A stretch of DNA of 64,000 bases from Saccharopolyspora montiporae (GCF_015209505.1 NZ_JADEYC010000019.1:1-64000), one strand, 5' to 3'. Shown: positions 34,133 through 43,437, counted from the stretch's first letter. The notes: generated from the sequence alone by a model not told the origin. Translations and numbers: made by a program.

Positions 34133-36039
34133 CCCACCGCAGCCCGGTACCGGCCCAGCGCGGTCAGCGGGAAGACGATCCGGTAGAGGTGGTAGTTGAT
34201 GTAGAAGTCACCGGGGAACCCGGTGCCGGTGAACTGCGGTTCATCCCATCCGCCGTCGGAGCGCTGGGTACGCACCAGGAAGTCCACTCCCCGGCGCACC
34301 GCCTCGGTGTCCTGGCGCTGCACCGCCAGCAGCGCCAGCAGCGCCCAGGCGGTCTGCGAGGCGGTGGAGTCCCCCGCGCCGATCCAGTCCGGGTCGTCGT
34401 AGGAGCGCAGGTCCTCTCCCCAACCGCCGTCGTCGTTCTGGTGCCGTTCGAGCCACTGCACGGCGCGGCGCAGCGCGCGGTTGTCCCGCGAGACCCCGGA
34501 CCGGACCAGGGCGGGCACGGCGGCTCCGGTGCCGTACAGGTGATTGGCGCCCCACCTGCCGAACCAGGACCCGTCCTCCTCCTGGTTGGCCAACAGCCAC
34601 TTCACGCCGCGGCGCAGGACCTGGTCGTCGCGGTTCTCCAGCGCGGCCAGCGCTTCCACCACATGTGCGGTGACGTCCGCCGACGGCGGGTCGATCACCT
34701 CGCCGAAGTCGCAGAACGGCAGTCTGCGCACGAGTTCCCGGGTGTTGTCGGCGTCGAACGCCGCCCACCCGCCGTCCTGGGATGCCATGCCGCGCAGCCA
34801 GCGGCGACCGCGCTCGACGGCACCGCGCACCGCCGCGGTGTCCGGGTGGCGCACCCGGTTCAGCGCCAGCACCACTTCTGCGGTGTCGTCGATGTCCGGG
34901 TAGCCGTCGTTGTCGAACTCGAAGGCCCATCCGCCGCCCGCGGGCAGGTCGGGCCTGCGCACCGCCCAGTCGCCGCGCACCCGGATCTCCTCGGCGAGCA
35001 GGAAGTCGGTCGCGCGGCGCAGGGCCGGGTCATCGGGCGCGAGGTCGGCGTCCAGCAGCGCGATGGAGGCCAGCACCGTGTCCCAGACCGGCGACTGGCA
35101 CGCTTCCAGCCTGCGCACCACCCCGCCCGGGGTGTGCTCGCGGATGAGGAACCGCTCCAGCCCGTCGAGGCCCTGCTTCAGCACCGGGTGGTCCATCGGG
35201 TAGCCGAGCAGGTGCAGGGCCAATAGCGAGTACACCCACGGCGGCTGGATCCCGCCCCAGGAGCCGTCGGCCTCCTGGCGCGCCACGATCCACTCGGCGG
35301 CGCGGCGCATCGCGTGCTCGCGCACTGGTCCGACCGGGTGGCGCTGGTAGCGGTGCAGAACGCGGTCGAGCGCGGTGAACCCGTACTCCCACGTCCATTG
35401 CGGACGTGGTTTCGCCGGGTGCCGCCCGCTGCGCAGCTCGCGCACGCTGATCCCGAGATCCCGGTTCGGCCGCAGGGTGCACACCACGGTCAGCGGGACG
35501 ATGGTCTGCCGCGCCCAGCATCCCCAGTCCGCGGTGTTCAGCGGGAACCATTTCGGCAGCAGGACCACTTCCGGCGGCATGGCGGGAAGTTCGTCCCAGG
35601 ACCACTCGCCGAACATCGCCAGCCAGATCCGGGTGAACACGCGGGTGGACTCCAGGCCGCCGTGGGCGAGGACCCATTCTCTGGCCGCGGCCATGTGCGG
35701 ATCGTCCGGGTCGTCGCCGGCGAGCTTGAGCGCCGTGTACGCCTCGGCGGTGGTGGACAGGTCGCCGGGGCCGCCGTAGAACGTGGCCCAGGTCCCGTCC
35801 GCGCGCTGCTGTGCGCGGATCCAGCGCGCGGCCTGCTCGGTCTCGGCGGCGGTGCGGATGCCGAGGAACTGCCGCAGCAGCAGGTCTTCGACGTCCATGG
35901 TCACGTTCGTTTCGAGCTCGCCCTTCCAGTACCCGTCCGGGTGCTGCAGCGACAGCAGGTGGTCACGAGCCGCGGTGAGCGCGGTGCGCGAGTCCGACTC
36001 GTCGAGCGCCGGCGCGGACTCCTGCAGCTGGTCGGTCAA
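34129..36039 (-). CDS. shc: Squalene-hopene cyclase
   Basis: The 636-residue product is a class II triterpene cyclase: repeated QW motifs (QRADGTWATFYGG, QEADGSWGGIQPPW, QEEDGSWFGRWGANHLYGTG, QNDDGGWGEDLRSY, QRSDGGWDEPQFTGTG) and the catalytic Asp motif DIDD at 382-385. It folds squalene into hopene/hopanol at the membrane. The start is an unusual TTG at 36039: GGAGG lies five bases upstream and the codon overlaps the prenyl-synthase stop (TTGA); the alternative upstream starts are non-family. Length fits the family (about 630). Confidence 0.95.
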   Translation of the reverse strand: MTDQLQESAPALDESDSRTALTAARDHLLSLQHPDGYWKGELETNVTMDVEDLLLRQFLGIRTAAETEQAARWIRAQQRADGTWATFYGGPGDLSTTAEAYTALKLAGDDPDDPHMAAAREWVLAHGGLESTRVFTRIWLAMFGEWSWDELPAMPPEVVLLPKWFPLNTADWGCWARQTIVPLTVVCTLRPNRDLGISVRELRSGRHPAKPRPQWTWEYGFTALDRVLHRYQRHPVGPVREHAMRRAAEWIVARQEADGSWGGIQPPWVYSLLALHLLGYPMDHPVLKQGLDGLERFLIREHTPGGVVRRLEACQSPVWDTVLASIALLDADLAPDDPALRRATDFLLAEEIRVRGDWAVRRPDLPAGGGWAFEFDNDGYPDIDDTAEVVLALNRVRHPDTAAVRGAVERGRRWLRGMASQDGGWAAFDADNTRELVRRLPFCDFGEVIDPPSADVTAHVVEALAALENRDDQVLRRGVKWLLANQEEDGSWFGRWGANHLYGTGAAVPALVRSGVSRDNRALRRAVQWLERHQNDDGGWGEDLRSYDDPDWIGAGDSTASQTAWALLALLAVQRQDTEAVRRGVDFLVRTQRSDGGWDEPQFTGTGFPGDFYINYHLYRIVFPLTALGRYRAAVG

Positions 36040-37043
36040 TGTGTCCTCCGTATGATGAACTCGGCCAGTTCGGTCAACGACTGCGTCGTGTCCCCGCCCC
36101 CGCGGGGCAGGTACTCCAGAGCGGAGCCGAGCCTGCGATCGCACTCGGTGCGGGCCCACTCGGCCGAACCGGCCTCCTCGACGAGTGCGGCCGCCTGCTG
36201 CACCTGCGCTTCGGTGAGCGGCTCGGGCTGGTCGTAGAGCGCTCGCAGCCGACCGGCCGCCGGTGCCGGCGAGCTCAGCGCGTGCACGACCGGGGCGGAC
36301 TTCTTGCGGGCGCGCAGGTCGGACAGCACGGGTTTTCCGGTGACCTCGGGGTCGCCCCAGAGCCCGAGCAGGTCGTCGACGAGTTGGAAGGCCATGCCGA
36401 GTTCGGTGCCGAACGCGTGCAGGCGCACCACGGTCTCGGTGGGGGCGCCGACCAGCAGCGCGCCGATGGAGGAAGCGCTGCCCAGCAGGATGGCGGTCTT
36501 GTCGTGCGCCATCTGCAGGCAGTCGTCGAGCCCGATCTCGCGCCGGTGCTCGAAATCGAGGTCGGCCGCCTGCCCGGCGATCAGCGTCCGGGTGGCCGCG
36601 GCGAGAGCGCGGGCGGCCGCAGCGGCGTTCGGCGATCCGGATTCCAGCAGCACTTCACCTGACAGGGCCAGCAGGGCGTCGCCGGCGAGCAGCGCACCAG
36701 GCCTGCCGAACACGGTCCAGGCCGTGGGCCGGTGCCTGCGCGCGGTGTCCCCGTCCATCACGTCGTCGTGCAGCAGTGAGAAGTTGTGCACGAGTTCGAC
36801 CGCGGCGGCCGCCGGTACGGCCTGTTCGACGTCGGCCTCGGCGCAGCCCGCCGACAGCAGCACCATCGCGGGCCGCAGCGCCTTGCCTCCCCCGCGGCCG
36901 GGTGAACCGTCGGCATTGCGCCAGCCGAAGTGGTACTCGCAGATCCGCTGGGTCGCCGGGTCGAGCCTGCCGACTGCCTTGCGCAGCAGCGGGTCCACCG
37001 AGACGCGCGCCGTGTGCAGCACCGGTGGCAGAGCGGTCGTCAT
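36036..37043 (-). CDS. Polyprenyl diphosphate synthase (FPP/GGPP type)
   Basis: The 335-residue product has both Asp-rich motifs: DDVMD in FSLLHDDVMDGDTARRHRP and DDLLGLWGD in AFQLVDDLLGLWGD, and GGGKALRPAMVLLSAG for the substrate pocket. In the hopanoid operon its likely job is to supply farnesyl diphosphate for HpnD. ATG 37043 overlaps the hpnE stop (ATGA), and its TGA overlaps the TTG of shc. Chain length cannot be fixed from sequence. Confidence 0.9.
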   Translation of the reverse strand: MTTALPPVLHTARVSVDPLLRKAVGRLDPATQRICEYHFGWRNADGSPGRGGGKALRPAMVLLSAGCAEADVEQAVPAAAAVELVHNFSLLHDDVMDGDTARRHRPTAWTVFGRPGALLAGDALLALSGEVLLESGSPNAAAAARALAAATRTLIAGQAADLDFEHRREIGLDDCLQMAHDKTAILLGSASSIGALLVGAPTETVVRLHAFGTELGMAFQLVDDLLGLWGDPEVTGKPVLSDLRARKKSAPVVHALSSPAPAAGRLRALYDQPEPLTEAQVQQAAALVEEAGSAEWARTECDRRLGSALEYLPRGGGDTTQSLTELAEFIIRRTH

Positions 37044-38401
37044 GCGGTCACCTCCAGACCGTGTCGCGCCCGGTGGTGCTGGTCCACCGCTTCGGCCGCG
37101 GCCGAACCGCTGCGCACCGCACCTTCGGTGGTGTCCGGCCAGCCGGTCGCCGTCCACGCGCCGGCCAGCACCAATCCGGGGACCGCGGTGCGCGCCCGCG
37201 GGCGCAGCGCCGCACTGCCGGGCACCTGGGCGAAGGTGGCGCGCGGTTCGCGGGAGACGAAGAAATCGAGCACGCGCGCGTCCCGGGCCCGCGGGAACAG
37301 CCGCTGCAGGGCCGGGACGAACACCGCGCGCAGGTCGGCGGTACGCCGCTGGAGGAGCTCGTGCGCGGCGGACTGGGACAGCGCCAGGTACTGCCCGGTG
37401 CCCAGCCCGGCCGACCGGGTCCGGTCGAACACCCACTGCACCGGGGAGTCGACGGCGGCGGCCATCTCCAGTCCGGTCACCTGGCGGTCGTAGACCACGT
37501 GCACGTTCACGATCGGCGAGGCGGACAACCGGTCCCACCGGTCGGCTTCGGGCAGCGTCGGCCGGAGCAGCTGGGCGGCTGCGGTGTGCGGGGTCGCGAC
37601 GACCACGCTGTCGGCGTCCAGGCTGCCGTTGCCGGACGTGCCGTCCACGGCGAGGTCGAACCCGCCGGTGCTGCGCGGCGCCAGAGCCCGCACCTTGCTG
37701 CGCAGGTGTACCCGCACCCCGGCGTCCAGCAGCGCGTCGTGCGCGGCGACCCCGTGCAGCCGAGCGAGCGGTACGCGCGGCACACCGACGTCCATGCTGC
37801 GCGTGGCGTCCAGCACTCCGGTGCGGAACACCTTGGCCGCCAACGCCATCGAGCTCTCGTCCGGATCGGCGTTGAGCGCTGCCAGCGCCAGCAGCCCCCA
37901 CAGCGCGGAGATGCCGCGGGGCGTTTCGCCCTGGCGCCGCAACCACTCCCCGAAACTGATCTTGTCCAGCACGGGGTCGGCGGGGTCCAGGCCGCGCAGC
38001 GCCAGAGCGGTGCGCGCCACCCGCGCCCGCTCGCCGAGGCTCAGCAGCCGGTATCCCAGGAGCGCGGGGGCCAGATGTGCCGGCGCGGGAAGCGCGCCCC
38101 GGCGCAGCACCGACGGCCGCCTACCCGGGGTGAGCACCGGCACGTGGAACCGGCGCTGCAGACCGGCGAAGCGGGCCACGCCGAACCGCTGCAGCAGACC
38201 GATGTAGGACGAGTAGCAGCGCAGGAACACGTGCTGCCCGGTGTCGACGAGCAGCTCCCCGCGCTGGAACGAGTAGGTCGCTCCACCCAACCGCGGGCGA
38301 CCTTCGAACAGGTCGACCTCGAATCCCTTGTCCGCGCACTCGATGGCTGCCGTCGCCCCGGCCAATCCGCCGCCGATCACGGCGATCCTGCCGCGGCTCA
38401 C
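37040..38401 (-). CDS. hpnE: Hydroxysqualene dehydroxylase HpnE
   Basis: A 453-residue FAD amine-oxidase/desaturase-like protein: dinucleotide motif IAVIGGGLAGATAAIE, GRPRLGGATYSF, VDTGQHVFLRCYSSYIGLLQ, and a C-terminal FAD segment LVLAGAWTATGWPDTTEGA. HpnE reduces hydroxysqualene to squalene as the last step of the HpnCDE route. The start is GTG 38401 (VSRGRIAVIGGG), overlapping the hpnD stop; ATG/TGA overlap with the next gene. Confidence 0.92.
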   Translation of the reverse strand: MSRGRIAVIGGGLAGATAAIECADKGFEVDLFEGRPRLGGATYSFQRGELLVDTGQHVFLRCYSSYIGLLQRFGVARFAGLQRRFHVPVLTPGRRPSVLRRGALPAPAHLAPALLGYRLLSLGERARVARTALALRGLDPADPVLDKISFGEWLRRQGETPRGISALWGLLALAALNADPDESSMALAAKVFRTGVLDATRSMDVGVPRVPLARLHGVAAHDALLDAGVRVHLRSKVRALAPRSTGGFDLAVDGTSGNGSLDADSVVVATPHTAAAQLLRPTLPEADRWDRLSASPIVNVHVVYDRQVTGLEMAAAVDSPVQWVFDRTRSAGLGTGQYLALSQSAAHELLQRRTADLRAVFVPALQRLFPRARDARVLDFFVSREPRATFAQVPGSAALRPRARTAVPGLVLAGAWTATGWPDTTEGAVRSGSAAAEAVDQHHRARHGLEVTA

Positions 38402-39261
38402 GGCCGTGCTCCGGCCAGCGAACCCGCGACCACCGCGGCCTTGCTCCGAGCCGGCAACGAAACCCGTTCGCGGAGAACGATGTCCGGATCCGCAGCGATC
38501 CTGCGCAGCAGCCGGTGGTAGATCCCGGCCATCGAAGCGCAGCACGCCCTGCTGCGGCGGTCGAGCATGGGCAGCAGCCGCAGGCCTTCCCGGTACCACT
38601 GCTCGGCGCGCTGCGCCTGGAAACGCACCAGCGCGGCCCAGGCGTCCGCATCGGGGGCGAACTCCCCTTCGTCGCCGGACTCGATGCCGAACGAGTCGAG
38701 GTCGGCGGCGGGCAGGTACACCCGCCCCTCCGACCGGTCTTCGCGGACGTCGCGCAGGATGTTGGTCAGCTGCAGGGCGATGCCGAGCGCGTCGGCGCGC
38801 CTGCGCGCGAGGTCGGGGGCATCGCTGCCGAACACCCCCAGCGAGAGCCTGCCGACCGAGCCGGCCACGCACCGGCAGTAGTGCAGCAGCTCGGCGAAGG
38901 TCCGGTACCGCATTCCGCGGACATCGGCCTCGCAACCGTCCACGAGCTCGTCGAAAGCCCGCATGGGCACGGGCAAGCGCCGGCCGGTGTCGGCCAGGGC
39001 CACCAGGACCGGGTCCGCGGAGTCCAACGATGCGGCGTGCACGGATTCGCGGCACTGCTTGAGCCGGCGCAGCTTCTCCTCGCGGGGCAGGCCACCGTCG
39101 CCGATGTCGTCCACGCGGCGGGAGAACGCGTAGACGGCGGACAGGGCGCGGCGCTTGCCGCCGGGGAGTAGCCGGATGCCGTAGGCGAAGTTGCGCGCCT
39201 GTTCCCGGGTGATGCGTTCGCACTCGTCGTAGGCGTCCCGGACCTGGCCGGCTGTGCTCAC
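38398..39261 (-). CDS. hpnD: Presqualene diphosphate synthase HpnD
   Basis: A 287-residue trans-prenyltransferase of the squalene/phytoene synthase family: first Asp motif in SRRVDDIGDG, second in LRDVREDRSEGRVYLPAADL. HpnD condenses two FPP to presqualene diphosphate. The start is GTG 39261 (VSTAGQVRDAYDECERIT), overlapping the hpnC stop; an ATG at 39294 would lie deep in hpnC. The adjacent paralogue HpnC and HpnE complete the three-enzyme squalene route. Confidence 0.93.
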   Translation of the reverse strand: MSTAGQVRDAYDECERITREQARNFAYGIRLLPGGKRRALSAVYAFSRRVDDIGDGGLPREEKLRRLKQCRESVHAASLDSADPVLVALADTGRRLPVPMRAFDELVDGCEADVRGMRYRTFAELLHYCRCVAGSVGRLSLGVFGSDAPDLARRRADALGIALQLTNILRDVREDRSEGRVYLPAADLDSFGIESGDEGEFAPDADAWAALVRFQAQRAEQWYREGLRLLPMLDRRSRACCASMAGIYHRLLRRIAADPDIVLRERVSLPARSKAAVVAGSLAGARP

Positions 39262-40169
39262 CTGCGGCCTCCCCACGCGAAGCCGCGGAGCCATTCGGCA
39301 GCGGTCCTGGTCCTGGACGGGCGGATCTCGGCGCGCAGCGGGTCGTGCCCGGCCGCAGCCAGCGCGGCGGCGGTGGCCCGGCCGCCGGCGACGTATCCGG
39401 CGACGGCGATCCGCGCGGTTCCGGAGAGCCGCCCCACGAGCGGCGCACCGGCATCGAGCATCCGCAGCGCGCGGTCCACCTCGAACTTGACCAATCCGCG
39501 CACCCGGGTTGCCGCCGCTTGTTCGAGGAACTGCTGCTCGTCGCAGCCGAACCGCTTGAGATCGCGCATCGGGAGGTAGACCCGGCCTGCGCGGTGGTCC
39601 TCGGCGAGATCCTGGCAGTGCTCCAGGATCTGCAGCGCCGTGCAGATGCGGTCGGACAGCACCAGCAGGTCGTGTTCGGCCCGGCCGAACACGTGCAGCA
39701 CGGCTTCGCCCACGGGGTTGGCCGACAGCGCGCAGTAGTCCAGCAGCTCGTCGAACGTCTGGTAACGGGTCACCACCTGGTCCTGGCGGTTGGCCTCGAT
39801 CAGCTTGCCGAGCACCTCGCGGGGGATGGCGCAGTCCCGGACGGTGGGAGTCAGCGCGCGCAGCACCGGGATGCGCGCGGTGCCCTGGTAGGCGCGCTTG
39901 AGGTCGGTGTCGAGCAGGTCCAGCAGCGCGTCCCGGTTGCCGGGGGCCTCGTCGCCCGCGTAGTCGACGACCCGGAAGTAGCCGTAGAGCGAGCGCAGGT
40001 GCCTGCGCACTCCGTCGGGAAGCAGCCGCGAGGCGACCGGGAAGTTCTCCGACCGCATGCGCGCCAACACCGCCGGAATCCGCGGGAAGTCACCCGAACG
40101 AGGTGTGCCTGCGCCGGGATCTTCCGAGTCCCCGCCGGACAGCGCCGGTTCAGGCAGTGACAGGACCAT
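39258..40169 (-). CDS. hpnC: Hydroxysqualene synthase HpnC
   Basis: A 303-residue squalene/phytoene-synthase homologue with MRSENFPVASRLLPDGVRRH, first motif VVDYAGDEAPG and second motif CQDLAEDHRAGRVYLPMRDL. HpnC converts presqualene diphosphate to hydroxysqualene. It is the first gene of the hopanoid operon; ATG 40169 follows GGAGGAGG. A leaderless eight-codon uORF ends in that ribosome-binding site. Confidence 0.93.
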   Translation of the reverse strand: MVLSLPEPALSGGDSEDPGAGTPRSGDFPRIPAVLARMRSENFPVASRLLPDGVRRHLRSLYGYFRVVDYAGDEAPGNRDALLDLLDTDLKRAYQGTARIPVLRALTPTVRDCAIPREVLGKLIEANRQDQVVTRYQTFDELLDYCALSANPVGEAVLHVFGRAEHDLLVLSDRICTALQILEHCQDLAEDHRAGRVYLPMRDLKRFGCDEQQFLEQAAATRVRGLVKFEVDRALRMLDAGAPLVGRLSGTARIAVAGYVAGGRATAAALAAAGHDPLRAEIRPSRTRTAAEWLRGFAWGGRR

Positions 40170-40179
40170 CGCCCTCCTC

Positions 40180-40203
40180 CTATCCGACGACCAGGAGGCG
40201 CAC
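40180..40203 (-). CDS. Leaderless mini-ORF in the hopanoid leader
   Basis: GTG 40203 lies six bases after TACGAT (40215-40210) and encodes VRLLVVG; its TAG (40182-40180) abuts the GGAGGAGG that serves hpnC. This would let ribosomes finishing the uORF start on hpnC. Translation is unproven. Confidence 0.35.
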   Translation of the reverse strand: MRLLVVG

Positions 40204-40209
40204 TCCGGC

Positions 40210-40215
40210 ATCGTA
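40210..40215 (-). promoter_or_regulatory. -10 element of the hopanoid operon
   Basis: TACGAT on the minus strand, with the first possible start codon 6 bases downstream, fits the leaderless-type spacing seen at other genes here. hpnC itself starts 40 bases downstream. No clear -35 was seen. Confidence 0.4.
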
Positions 40216-40297
40216 GGAGGGCCCGCGGGGCACCGCAGGTCGAGCGCGATCGCCCAGCCGTTCGAGCCCGCGGCAGCGTTCAGTCCTGTGTGGACGG

Positions 40298-40918
40298 TTA
40301 GCGGGGGCGTCGGGCGGGCGTCTCCCCGAGTAGCGGGGTGAGGTGGGCGTGAGCGAACGTGCGCGCGGTGCCCTCATCCTCCGGCATCCAGCCGCTGGGT
40401 GTGAGCACGGCCGAGTGCACGAGCCGGACGAAGATCTCGGCGAGCGGCTGCACGTCGAAGTCCGCCAGCTTCTCCGCGGCCTGGTGCCCGCGCAGCAGGT
40501 CGGCCACGTAGCCGCGGGCCAACGCGAGCGCCGCTCCCGCGTGGATCGTCAGCGCAGGCAGGGTCTCCTCCGGCTCCACGCCGAGCAGCCCGTTGAGCAA
40601 CGAGTGCTCGCGCAGCCCGGTGAGCACCACGGCAAAGCATTCGGCCATCTGCGCCGCGGGTTCGGCGATGTGCGAGATCCGCTCGTCGACGTGCCGTAGG
40701 AAGTCGCGCACCTCGCGCAGCACCACAGCGTCCACGAGGGACCGCTTGTCCGGGTAGCGCCGGTAGACGGTGGCCCGGCCGATCCCCGCGCGGCGCGCGA
40801 TGCCGTGCACGGTCGCGGCGCGGATGCCCGCGCGCTCGAACTCCGCGCGGGCCACGTCGAGCAGATCACCCGACACCGGATCGTCCGGGCCACCGGCCGT
40901 CAGTTCGCCACCGGGCAC
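40298..40918 (-). CDS. TetR-family regulator
   Basis: The 206-residue product has an N-terminal HTH (RAATVHGIARRAGIGRATVY, then RRYPDKRSLVDAVV) and an all-helical ligand domain. The start is GTG 40918 (VPGGELTAGGPDD), overlapping the oxygenase gene by 19 bases; the ORF extends upstream but those residues are shadow. It is transcribed with the MpaB-type oxygenase before it and lies just upstream of the hopanoid operon on the same strand, so it may control either. Confidence 0.85.
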   Translation of the reverse strand: MPGGELTAGGPDDPVSGDLLDVARAEFERAGIRAATVHGIARRAGIGRATVYRRYPDKRSLVDAVVLREVRDFLRHVDERISHIAEPAAQMAECFAVVLTGLREHSLLNGLLGVEPEETLPALTIHAGAALALARGYVADLLRGHQAAEKLADFDVQPLAEIFVRLVHSAVLTPSGWMPEDEGTARTFAHAHLTPLLGETPARRPR

Positions 40919-41787
40919 CGCGCACCCTCCTGCCGCTCCCGCTTGCGGTGCGGACCGGGACCGAGGTCCTCGATGCGGTACCCGTCCGGGTAACTGAGGG
41001 TGGGATCGGGCTGAACCGGCCGGGAGTCGGGCCGGACGGGCCCCACCCGCAGCAGACCGGCCCGCGCGCGCAGGGCCCACCGCGCCACCCGAGCCGAAGC
41101 GGCCGCAGGGAGCCGGTAGCCGAACGCGCGCAGCAGATGCGGATCCATCAGCGTCCGCGCCACGCCCGGAACCAACGGCGCGGCCGGTTTCGGGTACCAG
41201 GAGGCGAACAGGTCCAGCGTGGCGTCCGCGACGCGGCGCCCGCCCGCGTCCTGCTGGAAGTGCGCGCGCTCGTAATCGTCCAGCAGCTCCTCGAATTGGG
41301 CGTAGGTCTCCGGGATCTCAGTGATGCGCATGCCCTCGCCCATCCGGCGCATCGCGTTGGTGACCGCACGCACCTCGTGCGGATGCAGGTCGCGCCAACC
41401 GAATTCGCGGATCCAGCGCACCGGCATCACCACGAAGGTCGCCAGCGTGTAGCGGTAGTCGTCCATGCTGATGCGGTAGCGCCCGTGGATCGTGTTGAGC
41501 CGGTCCAGGGCCCGCTGCCCGTGCGGACCGGTCGGGCCCGCGTGGAAGATCTCGTAGAGCAGCAACAGGGTGTCGTCGTAGCGGCGCTGCGGACGCAGCC
41601 GGAACTCGCCGGTGCGGTCCAACAGCCTGCCGATGCTGGGAACAGCGTAGGTGCGGAACAGCGCCAGTTCGAGCGCCTTGGCGATGTCCCAGGGGAATTC
41701 GTACTCGGCCAGCAGCCGGTAGATGGCTTCGCAGTCGTAGTCGGGATCCAGGGAAAGGATGTGTTCCAGCCGCTCGAAGCGCCTCAT
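40900..41787 (-). CDS. MpaB/latex-clearing-type oxygenase (DUF2236)
   Basis: The 295-residue product is largely helical: ALFRTYAVPSIGRLLDRTGE, HGRYRISMDDYRYTLATFVV, REFGWRDLHPHEVRAVTNAM, and ASWYPKPAAPLVPGVARTLM. The pattern matches the MpaB/Lcp-related oxygenases that bind haem or act on hydrophobic substrates such as polyisoprene and mycophenolate precursors (family knowledge). The start ATG 41787 gives MRRFERLEHILSLDPDYD. It is coupled to the TetR gene. Substrate unknown. Confidence 0.8.
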   Translation of the reverse strand: MRRFERLEHILSLDPDYDCEAIYRLLAEYEFPWDIAKALELALFRTYAVPSIGRLLDRTGEFRLRPQRRYDDTLLLLYEIFHAGPTGPHGQRALDRLNTIHGRYRISMDDYRYTLATFVVMPVRWIREFGWRDLHPHEVRAVTNAMRRMGEGMRITEIPETYAQFEELLDDYERAHFQQDAGGRRVADATLDLFASWYPKPAAPLVPGVARTLMDPHLLRAFGYRLPAAASARVARWALRARAGLLRVGPVRPDSRPVQPDPTLSYPDGYRIEDLGPGPHRKRERQEGARCPVAN

Positions 41788-41913
41788 CGCGCGTCCTCAT
41801 CTCCAGCGGGTCAGCTCGCGCTCGAACCTAGCCCGATCGAGACAACGGGTCAAGATCTGTCTCATCCCCGGGGTCGTCGCGAAATACGCCGCACACAGCG
41901 GTGATTCGGCCGA

Positions 41914-43077
41914 TCAGCCGTCCAGTTCTGCGATGGTGGCAGTACTGGGCTCCTCCGTCCGCCGCAGCCGCGCGGCGACCTCGTCCGCCTCGGCCAGCAC
42001 CCGCAACGGATTCTCCCAGGCCAGTTTCGCGAGGTCCGCTGCGCTCCAACCGCGGGCGCGCAGTTCGGCGAGCAGGTTCGGGTACCCCGACACGTCGTGC
42101 AGCCCGTCCGGCAGGTGAGTCGTCCCGTCGAAATCCCCGCCGACGCCGACGTGGTCGATACCGGCGACCTCGCGCATGTGGTCCAGGTGATCGGCGACAT
42201 CGGCCGGTCCCGCGACCGGGCGCGGGTGCGCGCGCTCGAACTCCGCGCGAGCGGCGACCAGTTCCGGTGTCTCGCGGTCCGGGTCGAAACCCCGTCGAGC
42301 CAGGTGCGCATCGGCCCGCCGGCTCCACTCCACGGCGGCGGGCAGCACGAAGCCGGTCACGAAGGTCGCCATCGCCACTCCCCCGTTGTGCGGCAACCGG
42401 GCCAGCACGTCATCGGGGATGTTGCGCGGGTGGTCGCAGACCGCGCGGGCCGACGAGTGGGAGAACAGCACCGGGGCGCGGCTGGTGTCCAGCGCGTCGC
42501 GCATCGTCGTCGGAGCCACATGCGAGAGGTCCACGAGCATGCCGACGCGGTTCATCTCGCGGACCACTTCGCGGCCGAACGGCGAGAGCCCGCCGAGCAC
42601 CGGAGTGTCGGTGGCCGAGTCCGCCCAGGCGACGTTGTCGTTGTGCGTCAGCGTCAGGTACCGCACGCCCAGGCGGCGCAGCGCGCGCAGGGCCCCCAGT
42701 GAGCAGTCGATGCTGTGCCCGCCTTCAGCACCCAGCAGCGACGCGATCCGCCCCGCTGCGTGCGCGGCGCGGACGTCCTCGGCGGTGTCCGCGGCCTGCA
42801 GGGCGTCCGGATGGCGCCGGACGAGCTCGCGCACGCAGTCGACCTGCTCCAGCGTCGCGCTCACCGCGTGGCCCCCGCGCAGCTCGGTGCTGACGTAGAC
42901 CGACCAGAACTGGGCCGCGACACCGCCCGCGCGCAGCCGGGGAAGGTCCGTGTGCAGGTAGCGCGACTGGTCGTCGGCGATATCGCGTTCGGCGAACCGG
43001 TAACCGACCTGCTCGCGCAACGCCCAGGCCAGATCGTTGTGCCCGTCCAGCACCGGCTGGTCCGCCCTCTCCTGCAC
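41914..43077 (-). CDS. Membrane dipeptidase (peptidase M19)
   Basis: A 387-residue zinc dipeptidase: metal motif [13 protein letters not shown] (HxD), bridging Glu in [55 protein letters not shown] and [16 protein letters not shown]. Relatives cleave dipeptides and some have beta-lactamase-like activity. There is no signal peptide, so it is cytosolic. The start is GTG 43077 with GGAGG upstream. It lies 126 bases upstream of the oxygenase gene on the same strand. Confidence 0.92.
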   Translation of the reverse strand: MQERADQPVLDGHNDLAWALREQVGYRFAERDIADDQSRYLHTDLPRLRAGGVAAQFWSVYVSTELRGGHAVSATLEQVDCVRELVRRHPDALQAADTAEDVRAAHAAGRIASLLGAEGGHSIDCSLGALRALRRLGVRYLTLTHNDNVAWADSATDTPVLGGLSPFGREVVREMNRVGMLVDLSHVAPTTMRDALDTSRAPVLFSHSSARAVCDHPRNIPDDVLARLPHNGGVAMATFVTGFVLPAAVEWSRRADAHLARRGFDPDRETPELVAARAEFERAHPRPVAGPADVADHLDHMREVAGIDHVGVGGDFDGTTHLPDGLHDVSGYPNLLAELRARGWSAADLAKLAWENPLRVLAEADEVAARLRRTEEPSTATIAELDG

Positions 43078-43200
43078 ACCGCACCTCCGTTCGGCCCCGC
43101 TCCCGGCCGGCCGAGCCTATCCCCCGCCGGACGACCCCCGGTCCACTGATCGAACGATGATCGAAATGCCGGATTCTCCCTGGTGACGCAGGATGCGCAC

Positions 43201-43404
43201 ATGAACGTTCCCCCGCAGCGGCCGGGCTCCGGACTGCCCGAGGCTCTCGCCGAGTACGGCCGCCTCGCGGCGCGCCTGCCGGAGACCGATCCCGCGGCCG
43301 CCGACCGGTTGCGCGCCCGGCTCGCCGAGCTGGACGAGCTCATCGACCGGCAGGTCGGCTCGCTGCCGGAGGGCGCCACCGGTCCGGGCGACGACGCCGC
43401 CTGA
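43201..43404 (+). CDS. Small helical hypothetical protein (67 aa)
   Basis: The product starts MNVPPQRPGSGLPEALAEYG and continues with a Leu/Ala/Arg helix (RLRARLAELDELIDRQVGSL). GC3 bias supports coding. It may form a coiled coil; family unknown. An in-frame GTG at 43183 would add six residues. Confidence 0.5.
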   Translation: MNVPPQRPGSGLPEALAEYGRLAARLPETDPAAADRLRARLAELDELIDRQVGSLPEGATGPGDDAA

Positions 43405-43406
43405 CC

Positions 43407-43437
43407 GCCGACCACGGCCCGCGCGGGCCCGGTCGGC
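43407..43437. terminator. Bidirectional hairpin between convergent genes
   Basis: GCCGACC (43407-43413) pairs with GGTCGGC (43431-43437), enclosing GGCCCGCGCGGGCC that can extend the stem. An outer TGACCGC (43402-43408) / GCGGTCA (43448-43454) pair covers both stop codons. This is a good rho-independent-type structure without a T-run. Confidence 0.55.
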
